Shown piece after piece: positions 41,738 to 41,923 of a stretch of 41,923 nt of DNA. The stretch is from Planctomycetota bacterium (GTDB lineage Bacteria; Planctomycetota; UBA1135; GCA-002686595). Every line of letters starts with the position of its first letter. Position 1 is the stretch's first letter. The stretch spans positions 1 through 41,923 of the forward strand of contig JACRIN010000032.1 of NCBI GenBank assembly GCA_016220085.1, read 5' to 3'. Made by a program: the position numbers and the translations under genes. Under the pieces are notes generated by a model that was given only the letters and a program-made list of their open reading frames with translations, did no database searches and was not told the DNA's origin.

Positions 41738-41743
41738 TACCAT
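41738..41743 (+). promoter_or_regulatory. Candidate -10 element (TACCAT) for the right-edge RNA
   Basis: TACCAT lies directly before the structured RNA. The -35 is weak (CTTCTC, 41715-41720, 17-base spacer). Confidence 0.3.
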
Positions 41744-41749
41744 GCGCGC

Positions 41750-41923
41750 CATGTCGCGTCCTGAAAGCTGTGCAGGACCAGCGGGAGTCAGCCCCGTCGC
41801 GGTAATCGCCGGAGAGCCGCGTAGCAGGCACCGGTCGAGCGTGGAGACACGACCGACTGAGCGGTGCGTCGAAAGTCCTCAGGCTCTCGCAAGAGAGCTG
41901 GGAGGAGAGCAACGTCGCAGGCC
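41750..41923 (+). ncRNA. Probable cobalamin riboswitch (3' end cut by window)
   Basis: Core elements align in order with the cobalamin riboswitch. CCAGCGGGAGTCAG stands for the GGUG...AAUCC region, and GCCCCGTCGCGGTAATCG for GCCCCCGCAACUGUAAGCG. CCTCAG...TGGGAGG, closing a GCAA-capped hairpin, stands for the CCACUG...GGGAAGG P6 element. The window ends at CGCAGGCC, where CGCAAGCC normally precedes the AGGAGACCUGCC hairpin. Between core and P6 is an enlarged arm with a GAGA-capped stem (around 41846-41858). If correct, a B12-related gene should begin just to the right. An open frame from ATG 41751 runs through the same bases but has no protein-like features. Confidence 0.58.

Noticed and set aside
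41750..41923. Glycine riboswitch or RNase P RNA at the right edge
   Set aside because: GGAGAG and CTCAGG fragments occur, but the CCGAAGG core of the glycine aptamer and the RNase P P4 sequences are absent; the cobalamin layout fits better in order and spacing.

Overview
The window is high-GC bacterial DNA with tightly packed genes, mostly on the + strand. Long lipoproteins with SbsA-type Ig-like folds and glycine-rich solenoids, dispersed type IV pilus/type II secretion (T4P/T2SS) genes, a class-B aspartate carbamoyltransferase with a fused zinc module, and weak use of Shine-Dalgarno sites suggest a Planctomycetota-like organism. This placement is an inference and was not tested by phylogeny. 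I see no rRNA, tRNA, insertion sequence, CRISPR array or prophage.

Layout. 1-3.7 kb: RNase E/G (5' end cut off by the window), ribosomal proteins L21 and L27, and Obg GTPase, a classic conserved order. 3.9-6.7 kb: a PilT/PilU-type ATPase and a GspC-like membrane-anchored PDZ protein. 6.7-10.2 kb: type III pantothenate kinase, a degenerate MnmE-like GTPase carrying a 5 x 12-residue repeat, and PyrB fused to a PyrI-type zinc domain plus an Ada-like tail. 10.9-20.4 kb: three large surface lipoproteins, the third translationally coupled to the prepilin peptidase. 20.6-23.5 kb: an OmpA-family lipoprotein and an EF-G paralogue of the FusA2 type. 23.8-26.0 kb: PlsY, translationally coupled to a GNAT/class-V aminotransferase fusion. 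26.1-32.1 kb: a GspG-like pseudopilin on the minus strand, then PilT, PilB/GspE, PilC/GspF and a major pilin. 32.2-33.8 kb: TatD nuclease and a HEAT-like lipoprotein on the minus strand. 34.2-37.5 kb: a fourth giant lipoprotein containing a phage-tail-like domain. 37.6-41.6 kb: an amidohydrolase, an NrnA-type DHH phosphoesterase, a metallophosphoesterase and, on the minus strand, a proline dehydrogenase. At the right edge is a probable cobalamin riboswitch, cut before its 3' end.

How the parts fit. The machinery to process and assemble type IV pilin-like proteins (peptidase, platform, assembly and retraction ATPases, pilin, pseudopilin, GspC-like clamp) is interleaved with four related exported lipoproteins, so secretion or surface display of these lipoproteins is a reasonable hypothesis. 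Many genes have a recognisable -10 element of the form TANNNT, often within GCTAGNNT and sometimes only 10-20 nt before the start codon. The most unusual observations are the PyrB fusion, the phage-tail-like domain in a lipoprotein, the terminator nested with a promoter and start codon at 37.6 kb, and the GNAT-aminotransferase fusion coupled to PlsY.
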